Source: a virus
Strand: one strand, 5' to 3'
Length of the DNA stretch: 25,630 nucleotides
Virus record (IMG/VR): IMGVR_UViG_3300030419_003817
Span: 65,311 to 90,940 of that record
In this document: positions 8,201 through 17,227 of the stretch, piece after piece
Position numbering within the stretch: position 1 is the stretch's first letter
Layout: each line of letters starts with the position of its first letter
Notes under the pieces: model-generated
Told to the model about the DNA's origin: nothing
The model's database searches: none
Seen by the model: only the letters and a program-made list of their open reading frames with translations
Program-made: the position numbers and the translations under genes

Positions 8201-11127
8201 CCCTGTGCAGTGTAGGAATCTACTGTAAAGGGTTGTCCAGAACCAGTATGTTCAAAGAAATCGTAATTGATATTAAGAGTGGTTACTACAGAACCATCCG
8301 CATCATAGTAATTTGCAACTTTGTCTGGTTTGATATACAAACGACCATAATCGTACCTATCATCTCTTTGACCATTATCAAATATAAAGTCAGACCTTCT
8401 ATCGACATCTGTTCCTGAAGCATTACCGGCAGTTCCACCAGTAAGTCCATTTATTCTATAGATGTCTGCGTGTGGAAGAATAAAGTAATGTCCAGTATCA
8501 TCTACTTGAACACCATCGTTTGCTCCATCTACAGCAATACCGCTATAGTCAAAGTTCGTAAGTGTTTTATTTCTTCTTAGATATGTTCCAACACCATCAT
8601 CATTTGCATCTCGAACTCTTACGGTGGCAACAAGAGTATAAACATCATCGTCATCTAATACTCTAAGGTTATCATCTGCTGAAGGAACTATTCCAGAAAT
8701 TCTTAAAGTCTTCTTTCCATCTGTTAATGAAACTGTATATTGTTCCTCTGTTAAATCTATAATATAACCTGATTGTGTTGACACCAAGAAGTAATTGTAT
8801 CGAAGAGTTACATTGCTTAGAACTTCGTTGCCAAGGTCGTCAGCAACACCCTCCCCCATAAAAGTGGTGTCGCCTATCGTTGAAAATATAAGTTCTGTGT
8901 CACCAAGTCCTAAGTTGGAGGTTAAAACATCTGACCTTGTGTATTCGAGAGTCCTTACACTCTTAACGAGTGGACCTTCTGGAATCGGCAAGATGAATGT
9001 ACTGCTTCCTTTAAGACCATCGGGGTCAATTGGGTGGTGTGCCCAACTACATCCGGCCGCTTCTCTTGATTCTGGTAAAGTCCAATTTAATTCATCTGGA
9101 TGTATTCCAGCAAACAATGCTTTATATCTGTTGTCATGTGGTAGAGGACTTCCTGTTGTTTCATCATAACCCCAGTTGTATTGATATTCTCCGTTTCTAT
9201 CAGCAACACGGCCATCGCTGTGGCTGTTAGCAGTGGGATATTCAGAATTGTTGGCGTCTTGAGGAACACCAATATTAGTATTCTCGGTGGTAACAGCATA
9301 TGTGTTTAGTGTGCCAGGGTCTATATCAGTAACACTAATCAGTGCTACATCTTCAATTCGGTGTCCAACCCAACTAAACACCGCCTGAGGTCTAACATCG
9401 TCTCGAATGTTTCCGTGGTGATTTGGTTTAAACATCTCTATATCATAAAGATAAATTCTATATGATGTATTTTCAGTGGCACCTATTTTTGGTTGTATTG
9501 TAAAAGTTTCAACCCCATCTGCAACCACTGCTCTTATTTTTGCTCTCCCAATGACAGGTGCAACATCAACAAACGATTTATCAGATGCCGCATTATCTCC
9601 AACCCCGTCAGTAGAAGAAGTGATTTGTTGCATATGTCTATCACCACCCCAAGGAACACCATTGGGGTGTGATTCAAAGAATAATGGGTAGCGGCGTTCT
9701 TGTACATCACTATTTGGGTCGATATTGCCTGGACCACCAAAATCATCAAACTGAGACGCAATCAGTTGGTCAGACACATTATAATCGTAATGTGGTAGTC
9801 GTCCGTGAAGATTTACTTCAGTTCCGTTTGCAATAACATCTGCTAGTTTTGAACCAAGACCAATACTGTTAAAATAGTCATCCTGAACCGCAGTGGCCGC
9901 ATCAAATGTTCTATTAAAGAGTGCTGATACTGGCCAAGCACCAGAAATGTATGTTCCAAGATTTCCTTCAATCTCTGCACTTCTTGATGTTTCTGTTGTT
10001 CTTGCCTTGTCTAAATCAAGGAAGTGTGTCTTCTGTGTCTCATATTCATGTCCATGAACATATGCTTTGCCAGGTTCGATACCAACTGCTACTTTTGCTT
10101 CGTCTCCACTGGTGCCCGAGTATACACCCCGATTTGTCCCATCGTTAATATGTTCTCTCACATCAATTCCAAAAGGAGTTACAGTATAAGAACCAGATTC
10201 ATCATAGGTTCGTCTTGCAAGAGTCTTCTCAAGTTCCGCATATTCTGTCTTTAAAATTCTTTTTGTTGGAAGACCGTTTTCATAACGAACAACTTCAATA
10301 AAATCTTTTGCGATTGTACTCTCTTGAGAAAGTTTAAGATTTATTAAATATCTGTCAGCACCCGGCGCATTGTAATTATAAGAACCGCTTGCGGGGTCTC
10401 TCAGAGTCAAATCTTGAGAATCTGATATTGAAGTTTTGTTTAAATTAAATCCTACATTTGTTGTTGGGTCTACAAAATTTCTTACCGTTGACGAGTCACC
10501 AGATAGACCAAACGGACAAAATCTTTGCATATCATTTTTTACGAAGTGACCATCAACATAAAAGATACCATCACTTACCGATACAATATTTGATTCACCA
10601 GAAAGACCATTTGAACCAAGAACTGAAGTTGCGTCCGTTGAGGTGGATGATACACTTGCAAATGTTCCGTTCCAAACTGCGCCTGGATATGATGATGTGA
10701 AGTTACTACCTTCCAAGAAACTCGAACCACTCAAGAAGGTAATAAAGAGAATTTTGTAATTGTCGTCCCCAGAATATGAATCAATCGCATGAACAACCTT
10801 TGCCCTTGTGGTTGTTCCAACCTGAGTAATTTCATATCCTATAAGTTGGTCAAGTGGTATATTATTACCATCGGTGTCCGCTACTTGAACTCGTTGATAG
10901 CGAATCTTTGTAGTAGCAATTTCTGCACCATATACTTTACTTCCATCTTTGAATATATGATTACCAAAACGCTCTATTTGGTTTTGAAGAATAGTTTGAA
11001 GTTGTGTGAGTTCTCTTGCTTGAACGGCATAACCAGGCCTGAACAAGACTTTAAGAAACTTCTTTGTCTCATCATAGTCATCAAAATATGGAGTTATATT
11101 GAAAACTGTTGGGTCATATGCCGGCAT
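5263..11127 (-). CDS. Giant DUF4815-type virion protein (baseplate/fibre connector)
   Basis: 1954 residues, the largest gene in the window. The N-terminus (YFDDYDETKKFLKVLFRPGY, then AVQARELTQLQTILQNQIER and FGNHIFKDGS) is the signature of the DUF4815 family of marine T4-like phage structural proteins. The C-terminus (FVIKICLFGEQDVPPVVRDL, then RVLALD) also matches the typical ending of that family. It follows gene 8, where T4 carries genes 9-11, so I infer that it links the baseplate wedges to the fibres and replaces some or all of gp9/10/11. The interior is a long run of beta-rich sequence (for example PLAQTFTVDSNQYPSGVFLH) without recognisable enzyme motifs. The start is ATG at 11127-11125, with GAGGAG 11 bases upstream. 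The family call is firm; the baseplate position is inferred. Confidence 0.85.
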   Translation of the reverse strand: MPAYDPTVFNITPYFDDYDETKKFLKVLFRPGYAVQARELTQLQTILQNQIERFGNHIFKDGSKVYGAEIATTKIRYQRVQVADTDGNNIPLDQLIGYEITQVGTTTRAKVVHAIDSYSGDDNYKILFITFLSGSSFLEGSNFTSSYPGAVWNGTFASVSSTSTDATSVLGSNGLSGESNIVSVSDGIFYVDGHFVKNDMQRFCPFGLSGDSSTVRNFVDPTTNVGFNLNKTSISDSQDLTLRDPASGSYNYNAPGADRYLINLKLSQESTIAKDFIEVVRYENGLPTKRILKTEYAELEKTLARRTYDESGSYTVTPFGIDVREHINDGTNRGVYSGTSGDEAKVAVGIEPGKAYVHGHEYETQKTHFLDLDKARTTETSRSAEIEGNLGTYISGAWPVSALFNRTFDAATAVQDDYFNSIGLGSKLADVIANGTEVNLHGRLPHYDYNVSDQLIASQFDDFGGPGNIDPNSDVQERRYPLFFESHPNGVPWGGDRHMQQITSSTDGVGDNAASDKSFVDVAPVIGRAKIRAVVADGVETFTIQPKIGATENTSYRIYLYDIEMFKPNHHGNIRDDVRPQAVFSWVGHRIEDVALISVTDIDPGTLNTYAVTTENTNIGVPQDANNSEYPTANSHSDGRVADRNGEYQYNWGYDETTGSPLPHDNRYKALFAGIHPDELNWTLPESREAAGCSWAHHPIDPDGLKGSSTFILPIPEGPLVKSVRTLEYTRSDVLTSNLGLGDTELIFSTIGDTTFMGEGVADDLGNEVLSNVTLRYNYFLVSTQSGYIIDLTEEQYTVSLTDGKKTLRISGIVPSADDNLRVLDDDDVYTLVATVRVRDANDDGVGTYLRRNKTLTNFDYSGIAVDGANDGVQVDDTGHYFILPHADIYRINGLTGGTAGNASGTDVDRRSDFIFDNGQRDDRYDYGRLYIKPDKVANYYDADGSVVTTLNINYDFFEHTGSGQPFTVDSYTAQGFDLVDIPLYTITDTNKVVSLANVLDFRPSRLTRIDGAVEQDAPLVGGGFPRTGVLSSDVIFESHEYYLPRIDKIVLKKTINEEDHAFEIIKGVPSLNPKAPNDREDSLSLYILSVPPYTHNAEDVRVQLINNQRYTMSDIGNLDKRISNIEYYSTLSELESNTEGRNILSYDGSSVAFKKGVVVDNFKNYSFADISDNDFVASIDIEEGELRPSFHFENIDLGLTAGSLGYKQSSDGLITLNYDDDNPISFVSQTSASKTLKINPFNLVDFLGTLTLDPPCDTWFDVDYRPVVKINVRGEHDNWKVANYDDTSVGSEETLDLKALNSKGWGSQWNHWESLWCGIEVNESDIFNTDGKDFIESPSVSNKQFNIQTLRENNTHLISRTAPTIGEAKTRTGVRVRSLPHKLKKQVNNKIVDVSIVPFIRPKTLTINAHGLKPNTTLHAFFDEENVSEHCTPSGGSLGGTITTDSNGSIVNLQFAIPSGTFTTGQKLFRLTDESNNNAEGAVTSAEAVYHATGILPQRAGSNVVSTRPAVIRRQSVSSENIASNVFSRHYTLNTRKNSLWVDPLAQTFTVDSNQYPSGVFLHSVDLYFASKDENLPVTLQIRPVVDGYPHSSTIVPLSEVVKLSSEVNVDEEMPTTKTNFKFSSPIYLEGGDYAFVLSANSDEYELYAATIGENNMGTQNRITSDPYTGSLFHPQNESVSTIDLTTDLMFKINRCEFEASNATVIFKNHNLSGPISARKMECDTFRINTHTINPSEELMDHSVSIQNANSFDVVLNQNISKGAEVPLKTIRKSEADFTLTSTLKYSPTTTAISPVIDSKLMNITCVENSINEFTGTRIINEKLPTVSGLDAARARYITRRVSLPDGMSASDLRVLLDVYKPTGSDIKIFAKYTSYGSNENMDYLPYVEMQTSGDSFVSTSNFDFREVEYRLSSDDYEDVAVSNITSFVIKICLFGEQDVPPVVRDLRVLALD

Positions 11128-11151
11128 AAAACATTATACTCCTCGTAAGTA

Positions 11152-13380
11152 TCAAAATCCGATTAAGATTTTAAATTCTTCCCTTTGTTCTAGGTTTCTT
11201 TTAATGGGTCTTATATTCTGTATGTATATAACTTCTCCAGACCCCACGACAAGTTCTGGAACTTCTATCTTAGTAATTGTATTTTCTCCCCCACCAACAT
11301 AAGAACCTCCTGTCCAAGAACCCACCACATTTGTTAGATACAACGCTCCAGTAGTACCACTAGTATACTCCCAATTTACAATATCTGCTGTTGTTTTTGT
11401 TAGGGTGCCTGTAGTTGAACCACCATCTTGTTGTGTGAACCCCGCATCTGTCGAAAATGTACTTGTGGACAAAGCAGAACCCGAAACTGTTAATTTATGT
11501 CTTTGGTCATACACTGGATTTTTATCATAATAATCCACCAGTTTATTAATTGATTTAATTCTACCATAATCTTGAGTGTTTCCTGCTATGGTTTGTAGAG
11601 AAAAGAATCCAGTTGAACCAGAGTTAAACTTCTTAACAAGTTCTCCACCCTCTGGACCAAAGTCAAAGAATGGAGGACCATAACCCGCACCAGAATCTGC
11701 ACCAGTTATTCCACCAGTTGTTCCAGAAAAACTATTTTCTCGAACCTCAATGATAAGTTCGTTTATGCTGTTATCCCATGTTTTTACTCTACCAACAGCA
11801 GTGTTTGCTGTTCCCCCACTTTCTTGAGTAACGGTTTCCCCTATGGTAAAATTACCACTACCCAGACTATCATCTACATTTACTCGAATTATATTTTTTT
11901 CCGTATTGGGACCAGAAAATCCACCTTTAATATCGGTAACTTGCAACAAACCATCCCCGTCACCTGATTGTTTCCAATCTACTACTCTCCCGACCGATAA
12001 TGTTGAAGAACCTAAAACATAATCGTTGACTTTAAAGTTTCCAGTATCATTGGAATAATCATAGTCAGAATCCATAATATTATATGGTTTTGTTATAACC
12101 AATTCAGTTATGCGGTCAAATTCAGTACCTGCGATTGTTCCCTCGTTAGGTCCAGTTGCTATAATTGGATTTTTAATAATACCAAATTGTCTAAAATCAT
12201 TATTGACTTCAAATTCACCACTCTCGTCTCCGTGAGTTTTAAGGGAAATTAATATATTAGAGGCCTCAAGTTCTTTAATTGGATTCGAACCGTGTCCATC
12301 ATATGGGGATATCTGTAAATCAATCTCTGAATCCGTGCTACCAGATGACCTTGATGTTGCTATCGTTGCGGTTGCATATTGGTAGTCACGGCCTATATCT
12401 AAAATCTTTAAATCTTTTATAGTTTTATTGCTATTCATTGTTGGAACTATTTTAGAACCAACACCATCACCACTCACTATAATTTCTGGTAAAATTAAAT
12501 AGGTGGTTTCGACATCACTGAGGTCAACATCTAAATTTTCTCGTAGTGTAGCGATTCTAGAAGAACCATCATAATCTACTATTCTTTTTACTTGTCCAAT
12601 TTCATTACCACGGCCACCATCGATATAAAGAACATAATTGTTGTAAGTATCATCAATAGAAGATGCGGCAGAATTTAAGACAACTTGATTTTGTCCTTTT
12701 TGATTTTGTGCCCCCATCCTCTCTCCAATTATTCTTGATTGGAGTGTTGCAGAACTATAGACAGAATCACCCGTTGTTGAAATTCTAACTTCATCAATCG
12801 ACCCTTTCACAGAACTGGTCTGAACCGTCCATTGTCTTGACCTCTCATCGTCTGGTTGTGATTCGTCTTTGATATATTCTACAGGCAACCACTCTTTTGT
12901 CATAAATCTATCTAAACGCTCACTAAGTGTATAAAGAAACTTCCAACGATAACCATCATCTGTGGTTAAAATTTCTGAACCTGTTCCTTCTGGTTTAGTT
13001 GTTGACTGGGAATTTGCGTTGTTGTAGATACATTTATATACATTGTTGTCTTCAGTTAAAACATAAAACTTTGTTGTGGTGGAAAATAAATCGGTGTCAT
13101 CATCATATTGTGAATATACCGTACCAGAAGTCCAATCATATCGGGGTACAACAAAACACAAATCGGACTCATCGATTTTCTTTAATACTAAGGCATTCCT
13201 CCAACTATAGTTGGAGTGGTATGTGGAGTCTGTGGATGCATCTGGACTATTTTCATTAGACCATGGTGAAACTTTACCAATAAACAAATGAAATTGGTCA
13301 TTAGAACTCTTTTCGAATTGAGAGTAGAAAGTCTCAGCGAAATGAGTCGAGAATCGGTTTCTATATGCATCGTTTGCCAT
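11152..13380 (-). CDS. 8: Baseplate wedge protein gp8, enlarged by an insertion
   Basis: 742 residues against about 334 in T4 gp8. The N-terminal part carries the T4 gp8 landmarks in order: HLFIGKVSPWSNENSP (T4 has FITFGRSEPWSSNEN), VVPRYDW (T4 VIPRRDW), KPEGTG and then DDGYRWKFLYTL (T4 GDGYVWEYLFEI). The C-terminus GEVIYIQNIRPI then EEFKILIGF aligns with T4 GEMIYMENRPPI then EEINILFTF. In between lies a long insertion of beta-rich repeats around residues 445, 507 and 640, of the type FTIGETVT then GRVKTWD. gp8 dimers tie gp10, gp7 and gp6 together in the T4 wedge. The start ATG is at 13380-13378, with CGGAGA upstream. The landmarks make the family call secure; the function of the insertion is unknown. 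Confidence 0.88.
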   Translation of the reverse strand: MANDAYRNRFSTHFAETFYSQFEKSSNDQFHLFIGKVSPWSNENSPDASTDSTYHSNYSWRNALVLKKIDESDLCFVVPRYDWTSGTVYSQYDDDTDLFSTTTKFYVLTEDNNVYKCIYNNANSQSTTKPEGTGSEILTTDDGYRWKFLYTLSERLDRFMTKEWLPVEYIKDESQPDDERSRQWTVQTSSVKGSIDEVRISTTGDSVYSSATLQSRIIGERMGAQNQKGQNQVVLNSAASSIDDTYNNYVLYIDGGRGNEIGQVKRIVDYDGSSRIATLRENLDVDLSDVETTYLILPEIIVSGDGVGSKIVPTMNSNKTIKDLKILDIGRDYQYATATIATSRSSGSTDSEIDLQISPYDGHGSNPIKELEASNILISLKTHGDESGEFEVNNDFRQFGIIKNPIIATGPNEGTIAGTEFDRITELVITKPYNIMDSDYDYSNDTGNFKVNDYVLGSSTLSVGRVVDWKQSGDGDGLLQVTDIKGGFSGPNTEKNIIRVNVDDSLGSGNFTIGETVTQESGGTANTAVGRVKTWDNSINELIIEVRENSFSGTTGGITGADSGAGYGPPFFDFGPEGGELVKKFNSGSTGFFSLQTIAGNTQDYGRIKSINKLVDYYDKNPVYDQRHKLTVSGSALSTSTFSTDAGFTQQDGGSTTGTLTKTTADIVNWEYTSGTTGALYLTNVVGSWTGGSYVGGGENTITKIEVPELVVGSGEVIYIQNIRPIKRNLEQREEFKILIGF

Positions 13381-13398
13381 AATACTATGTATCTCCGT

Positions 13399-15294
13399 TT
13401 ACCAAGTAAATCCACCAAGAGTTTCATTGATATTACTATAAGTTGTTCCGTGAGGTGAACTATAATTCGAATCCACAGGACCATAGTATGGGTCACCTTC
13501 ACTGCCTGGGTTTGAGTGGAAATGGAATCCAAATGGTAGTTCAATAAAGTTACCAATAGTTATTCCACCAAAACTAGTTCCTGCGGCAATATCATCAAGA
13601 TTTCTTGCATTTGGATGGTGATAGATTTCCCAGAAACTATAACCATAATATTGTGCGCCTGTTGGTCCATCACCCGCACCACCTGCTTGATGATTTGTAT
13701 CCGCAGAGAAACCTGCACTTGGTCCTCCTGCACCCGCAGTACCGAGAGGGAAGTCGCCAGGGTAGTGAGATGTGTAACCACCTTCGGGTACTGTTGCGAA
13801 TGTCATTCCACGAAGTCCAACGGTAAAATTAGTTCCTGTTGGACCTGTTGCAACTATAGGATTATAACCGAGCGGATATAAGTCTCCCTCTTCACCCAAC
13901 CAAAATCCACCACTCACCCCATCAGGTCCTTTTCTGTCGTTAGACCTCAAATCAAAAGTAGTCCCAAAGGTATATGGTGTATAATGTCCAATGAGTGGAA
14001 CTTCGTGTCTTTGGAATTGACTGTGAAATGGTAAGTCTTGTTCTGCCGCTCTAAAGATTGCAACATCACCAAACATTTTTAATCCAGCAGGGTGAACTAT
14101 ATTCTTTATAATATCACGATATTTTTCAATCGCCATTTCTGCTTTAATGACATATGAATAATCTTGATAGTAATCTCCGTCTTGAATTCTCTTATTTGAA
14201 CTTAACTTACCATCATTTCCTACATAAAACCCAACATACTCATTTAGTGTTTTTGGTTTTGCTTTCAATACCGCCCCAGAACCAGATGAAGAATTTACCG
14301 AACAGAAAAAATCACTCATGTAATTCACACCGAAGTTTTCTATTTTTAATGACACTATCTTTCCATCTCTATCGATTTTATTTACAAGTGCCTTTGCTCC
14401 AAATCCTCCCAATGAACCAGTTCCGCCGGTAAATCCACTTTTAAATTCAACTGAATCACCAACTGTGTAACTTTTACCGCCATCGAATATTTCAAATTCC
14501 CCAATTCCATTATAAACTTTTTCCTCTAGTCTTATATCGGTCGCTAAGTCACAATATATTTTTCGGTTTCGAGTAAAAGAACCACTTATACTACTAAGAT
14601 ACAACTCGGTTATTTCTATAGGACCAATTGAGTATTGCGTAACCTTGTCCACTGTTGCTCTTGATTTTTCAACTAAAGAATTTTCTTCATATTGAAATAC
14701 CTCTCGATTTTTCATTTTGAAGTTATCTGTTCCGTTTGTGGTTGTAATTTTTATAGTTTTTTCTTCTGTCCATTTACCATCTGATACTTTTAGTATATCT
14801 GTTTTTGGATAATAGAAATCAACAATTGCATCGTAAAGAATTCTGAAAAGAAACTCATATGATTTCTCAGTTCCCTTTGCTTCATAAAAATCTCGTATGT
14901 TTTTAATTATAGTTTTTTTATCAACAATGTTACCAGAGGAATCAGATGCTAATTCAATTGGGAATTTATTCAGGTATTCGCTCTTAAAGAAGTCGATATA
15001 ATCATCAATTGTATCATCGATATCAGACAATCCCTTTAATTGTGACATCATACTATAACCACTGTTTTTACTTTCCAACCATTCATAATATGCTTCAATA
15101 AATGATAAAAATTTTGGATGGTCGGCGGGGATAAAATCTGGAAGTTGTCCTTCAACAAAAGAAGAAATCTTAGGCACAACGCTGTCTTTTTCTGGTAATA
15201 CATACTTATCAAAATCTGTATGGGAGACATAGTTCTCAAAGATAATATCTTGAGGACGGTCTTTTACATTTAATGAAAGTAGTGTCGTTAACAT
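13399..15294 (-). CDS. Baseplate wedge protein at the gp7 position, glycine-rich tail
   Basis: 631 residues between gp6 and gp8, where T4 has gp7 (1032 residues). The N-terminal region (FVEGQLPDFIPADHPKFLSF, then IEAYYEWLESK, an acidic helical stretch and NKFPIEL) is a pattern I associate with cyanophage-type wedge proteins next to gp6 and gp8. Around residues 255-330 there is a beta module (DGGKSYTVGDSVEF, then GFGAKALVNKIDRDGKI) that resembles repeats in gp8. From about residue 470 to the end the protein is rich in Gly, Pro, Ser, Tyr and His with little predicted secondary structure (for example GTAGAGGPSAGFSADTNHQA), ending ETLGGFTW. The start ATG is at 15294-15292, 13 bases after the gp6 stop, with only a weak AAAGATAG ribosome site. 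Equivalence to gp7 is an inference from gene order. Confidence 0.65.
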   Translation of the reverse strand: MLTTLLSLNVKDRPQDIIFENYVSHTDFDKYVLPEKDSVVPKISSFVEGQLPDFIPADHPKFLSFIEAYYEWLESKNSGYSMMSQLKGLSDIDDTIDDYIDFFKSEYLNKFPIELASDSSGNIVDKKTIIKNIRDFYEAKGTEKSYEFLFRILYDAIVDFYYPKTDILKVSDGKWTEEKTIKITTTNGTDNFKMKNREVFQYEENSLVEKSRATVDKVTQYSIGPIEITELYLSSISGSFTRNRKIYCDLATDIRLEEKVYNGIGEFEIFDGGKSYTVGDSVEFKSGFTGGTGSLGGFGAKALVNKIDRDGKIVSLKIENFGVNYMSDFFCSVNSSSGSGAVLKAKPKTLNEYVGFYVGNDGKLSSNKRIQDGDYYQDYSYVIKAEMAIEKYRDIIKNIVHPAGLKMFGDVAIFRAAEQDLPFHSQFQRHEVPLIGHYTPYTFGTTFDLRSNDRKGPDGVSGGFWLGEEGDLYPLGYNPIVATGPTGTNFTVGLRGMTFATVPEGGYTSHYPGDFPLGTAGAGGPSAGFSADTNHQAGGAGDGPTGAQYYGYSFWEIYHHPNARNLDDIAAGTSFGGITIGNFIELPFGFHFHSNPGSEGDPYYGPVDSNYSSPHGTTYSNINETLGGFTW

Positions 15295-15307
15295 ATAGTG
15301 CTATCTT

Positions 15308-17224
15308 TTAATATGAAGATGATGTTCCAGATGAAGATGATGTTCCAGATGAAGATGATGTGGTTGACTGTGACGCAGATACAGAGGAAGCAACTGAACC
15401 AACTGCGGATATTGAATCGCTTGTAAATATTGAAGTTTTTATTGATTCACTGTCGTTTCTGTCGATTAAAAGTATATCTCTTTTTGATGCGATAATATCT
15501 AAAGTTCTTGGTTTTGCATTTATCTTTATGAAAGATTGTCCCTCTAACTGATTTGGAGCAAACGAAGTTAAAGTCACCAATCCTGTATCATAATTTACAG
15601 TTCCTATATTTTCTTGGAAAATTACTTTAATACTTCCACTGAATTCATACAATTGAATACGACCAAACCCATCATCTTCCATGTACGCTGTAGTCGTTTC
15701 TCCTGTCTTTTTCTTGTAAAGGAACGCATCACTTCGGATTGTTCCTGGCATATGTCCATCATGGGGATGTTCTAATGCATTGTTAAATTTAATATCATAT
15801 GTGGACGAAACACCAAACAAAGGACTCAACCGCTTCTGCATGGTTACAATAGACCTGTTGTTTGTAACAGATATATCAATTCTATTTAATTTGGTTGTAA
15901 ACACACTGTATAAAAAGTTATTGGTAAACTTTTCTAAATCGTTATCAGCATAAGACAAAATTTGTATCTTTGCAAGTGCCTCTATTTCTGCACTTGATAG
16001 TTTTGTTTTTGCTGGGTCATAATATATCTGAGAATCTACCAACAGATAAATGTAATCAGGGTCTACAACTTCGGGGATGATGGTCACAAGACTTTTATTC
16101 TTAATATAAGTATCAACAATTGATTTCTTTTCACCTTCACTAATCATAGTTCCAGTTTGTGGTTTGATTGCAACAAAAACCTTTCCATACTGGGGTGGGT
16201 CATTGTCCTCTCCACCCCAAACATAGATGGATTCTACATTGCTATAATCTTTCTTTATGTTTGTGGTGTAGTCATCCACAGTAACAGACCTGTTCTGTGA
16301 TTGATATGCCTTAGGAGCATAGAATCTAACCGATTCTGTATTTTCCTTTGCACCGCCACCCACTGCTTTCTGTTTTACAATAACACTTGCTCCACCAGAA
16401 CCAGACATTGTAAATGCTCTTGTTGAAGTAGAATCGTTACTACCAGTGTCGTTCGCATCTGGACCGTTTGTTTCGAAATATTCTATCATTACAAGATTAC
16501 CATCAGAAACTTTTTGACCCACAATACCATCACCGAAGTAAATTTCATAATAACCATTTTCTATTTCTTGAACCCAATAAGCATAGGATGTGTTGGTTAT
16601 GTCCAAGATGTTATCAGCGAGTGTCCATTCGTTTAAATAACCAGTTGTGTCTGTGACAGATGTTTGTACCCTAATATTCAACAATTGAGTATCAACTGTC
16701 TTGCTTGGAATTATAAATTTCTGCGAAGCATCTGATGAGTCCACAACATAAGTGTAATTCTTGTAAGAACCTTCATATATTTCTACATTTTCGGCAGTGA
16801 ATCCGTTAATAGTATGAGCAGAAGGATTCGTGAATGTAAATGAACTTCCATCGACACCTCTAGCAGTAAAAATACTTCTAGCAGGAACTACAGCATCTGT
16901 TTGTGCTGATGGGTATGAGATATCCACTGTTGCCTTTGCGGCACTGAAAGATGATGGAATATAACCTAAATGTTTTGCACGAGAAACTACAGATGGCCGA
17001 GTCACAGCAGTATCAAGGAACATTTCATTTGCAACCATGTTTGCATAAAATGCTTGGTAGTGTGTGTTGTATGCAAGGATGTCCAAAAGATGTGAAAGAG
17101 CAGAACCCTCAAAATCATAGTCGGTGAAAGTGGGTAGTGACTTTAAATAGTCTTTTAAACTTTCCTTAATACCATCAAAGTCTAAACTGGTTAATGGTGT
17201 ATCAATTGGTGAATCTGTTGCCAT
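15308..17224 (-). CDS. 6: Baseplate wedge protein gp6 (Baseplate_J family)
   Basis: 638 residues, close to T4 gp6 (660). gp6 forms the inner iris ring of the baseplate that triggers sheath contraction. Diagnostic segments are the N-terminal helix block (FTDYDFEGSALSHLLDILAY, then NTHYQAFYANMVANEMFLDT and a KHLGYIPSS stretch) and the central VTVDDYTTNIKKDYSNVESI followed by WGGEDNDPPQYGKVF, both highly characteristic of marine T4-like gp6. The start ATG (17224-17222) has GAGG 8 bases upstream, formed by the last codons of gene 25, so the two genes look translationally coupled. Unusually, the C-terminus ends in a serine-rich low-complexity tail (about 30 residues) encoded partly by an 18-base tandem repeat. 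No cysteines are visible. Identity is secure. Confidence 0.95.
   Translation of the reverse strand: MATDSPIDTPLTSLDFDGIKESLKDYLKSLPTFTDYDFEGSALSHLLDILAYNTHYQAFYANMVANEMFLDTAVTRPSVVSRAKHLGYIPSSFSAAKATVDISYPSAQTDAVVPARSIFTARGVDGSSFTFTNPSAHTINGFTAENVEIYEGSYKNYTYVVDSSDASQKFIIPSKTVDTQLLNIRVQTSVTDTTGYLNEWTLADNILDITNTSYAYWVQEIENGYYEIYFGDGIVGQKVSDGNLVMIEYFETNGPDANDTGSNDSTSTRAFTMSGSGGASVIVKQKAVGGGAKENTESVRFYAPKAYQSQNRSVTVDDYTTNIKKDYSNVESIYVWGGEDNDPPQYGKVFVAIKPQTGTMISEGEKKSIVDTYIKNKSLVTIIPEVVDPDYIYLLVDSQIYYDPAKTKLSSAEIEALAKIQILSYADNDLEKFTNNFLYSVFTTKLNRIDISVTNNRSIVTMQKRLSPLFGVSSTYDIKFNNALEHPHDGHMPGTIRSDAFLYKKKTGETTTAYMEDDGFGRIQLYEFSGSIKVIFQENIGTVNYDTGLVTLTSFAPNQLEGQSFIKINAKPRTLDIIASKRDILLIDRNDSESIKTSIFTSDSISAVGSVASSVSASQSTTSSSSGTSSSSGTSSSY
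15314..15361. repeat. 18-base tandem repeat, about 2.7 copies, in the gp6 3' end
   Basis: The unit TGAAGATGATGTTCCAGA occurs twice exactly (15314-15331 and 15332-15349) and then a third partial copy (15350-15361) before the sequence diverges. On the coding (minus) strand it encodes repeats of Ser-Ser-Ser-Ser-Gly-Thr at the very C-terminus of gp6. Exact short tandem repeats of this kind arise by slippage and can vary in copy number. Confidence 0.9.
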
Positions 17225-17227
17225 GGT

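Noticed and set aside
13188-13556. A 122-codon minus-strand frame spanning the gp7-position/gp8 junction, considered as a frameshift product.
   Set aside because: It reads a hydrophobic nonsense-like protein in another frame across the end of one clear gene and the start of the next; no slippery site was noticed and both genes are intact.
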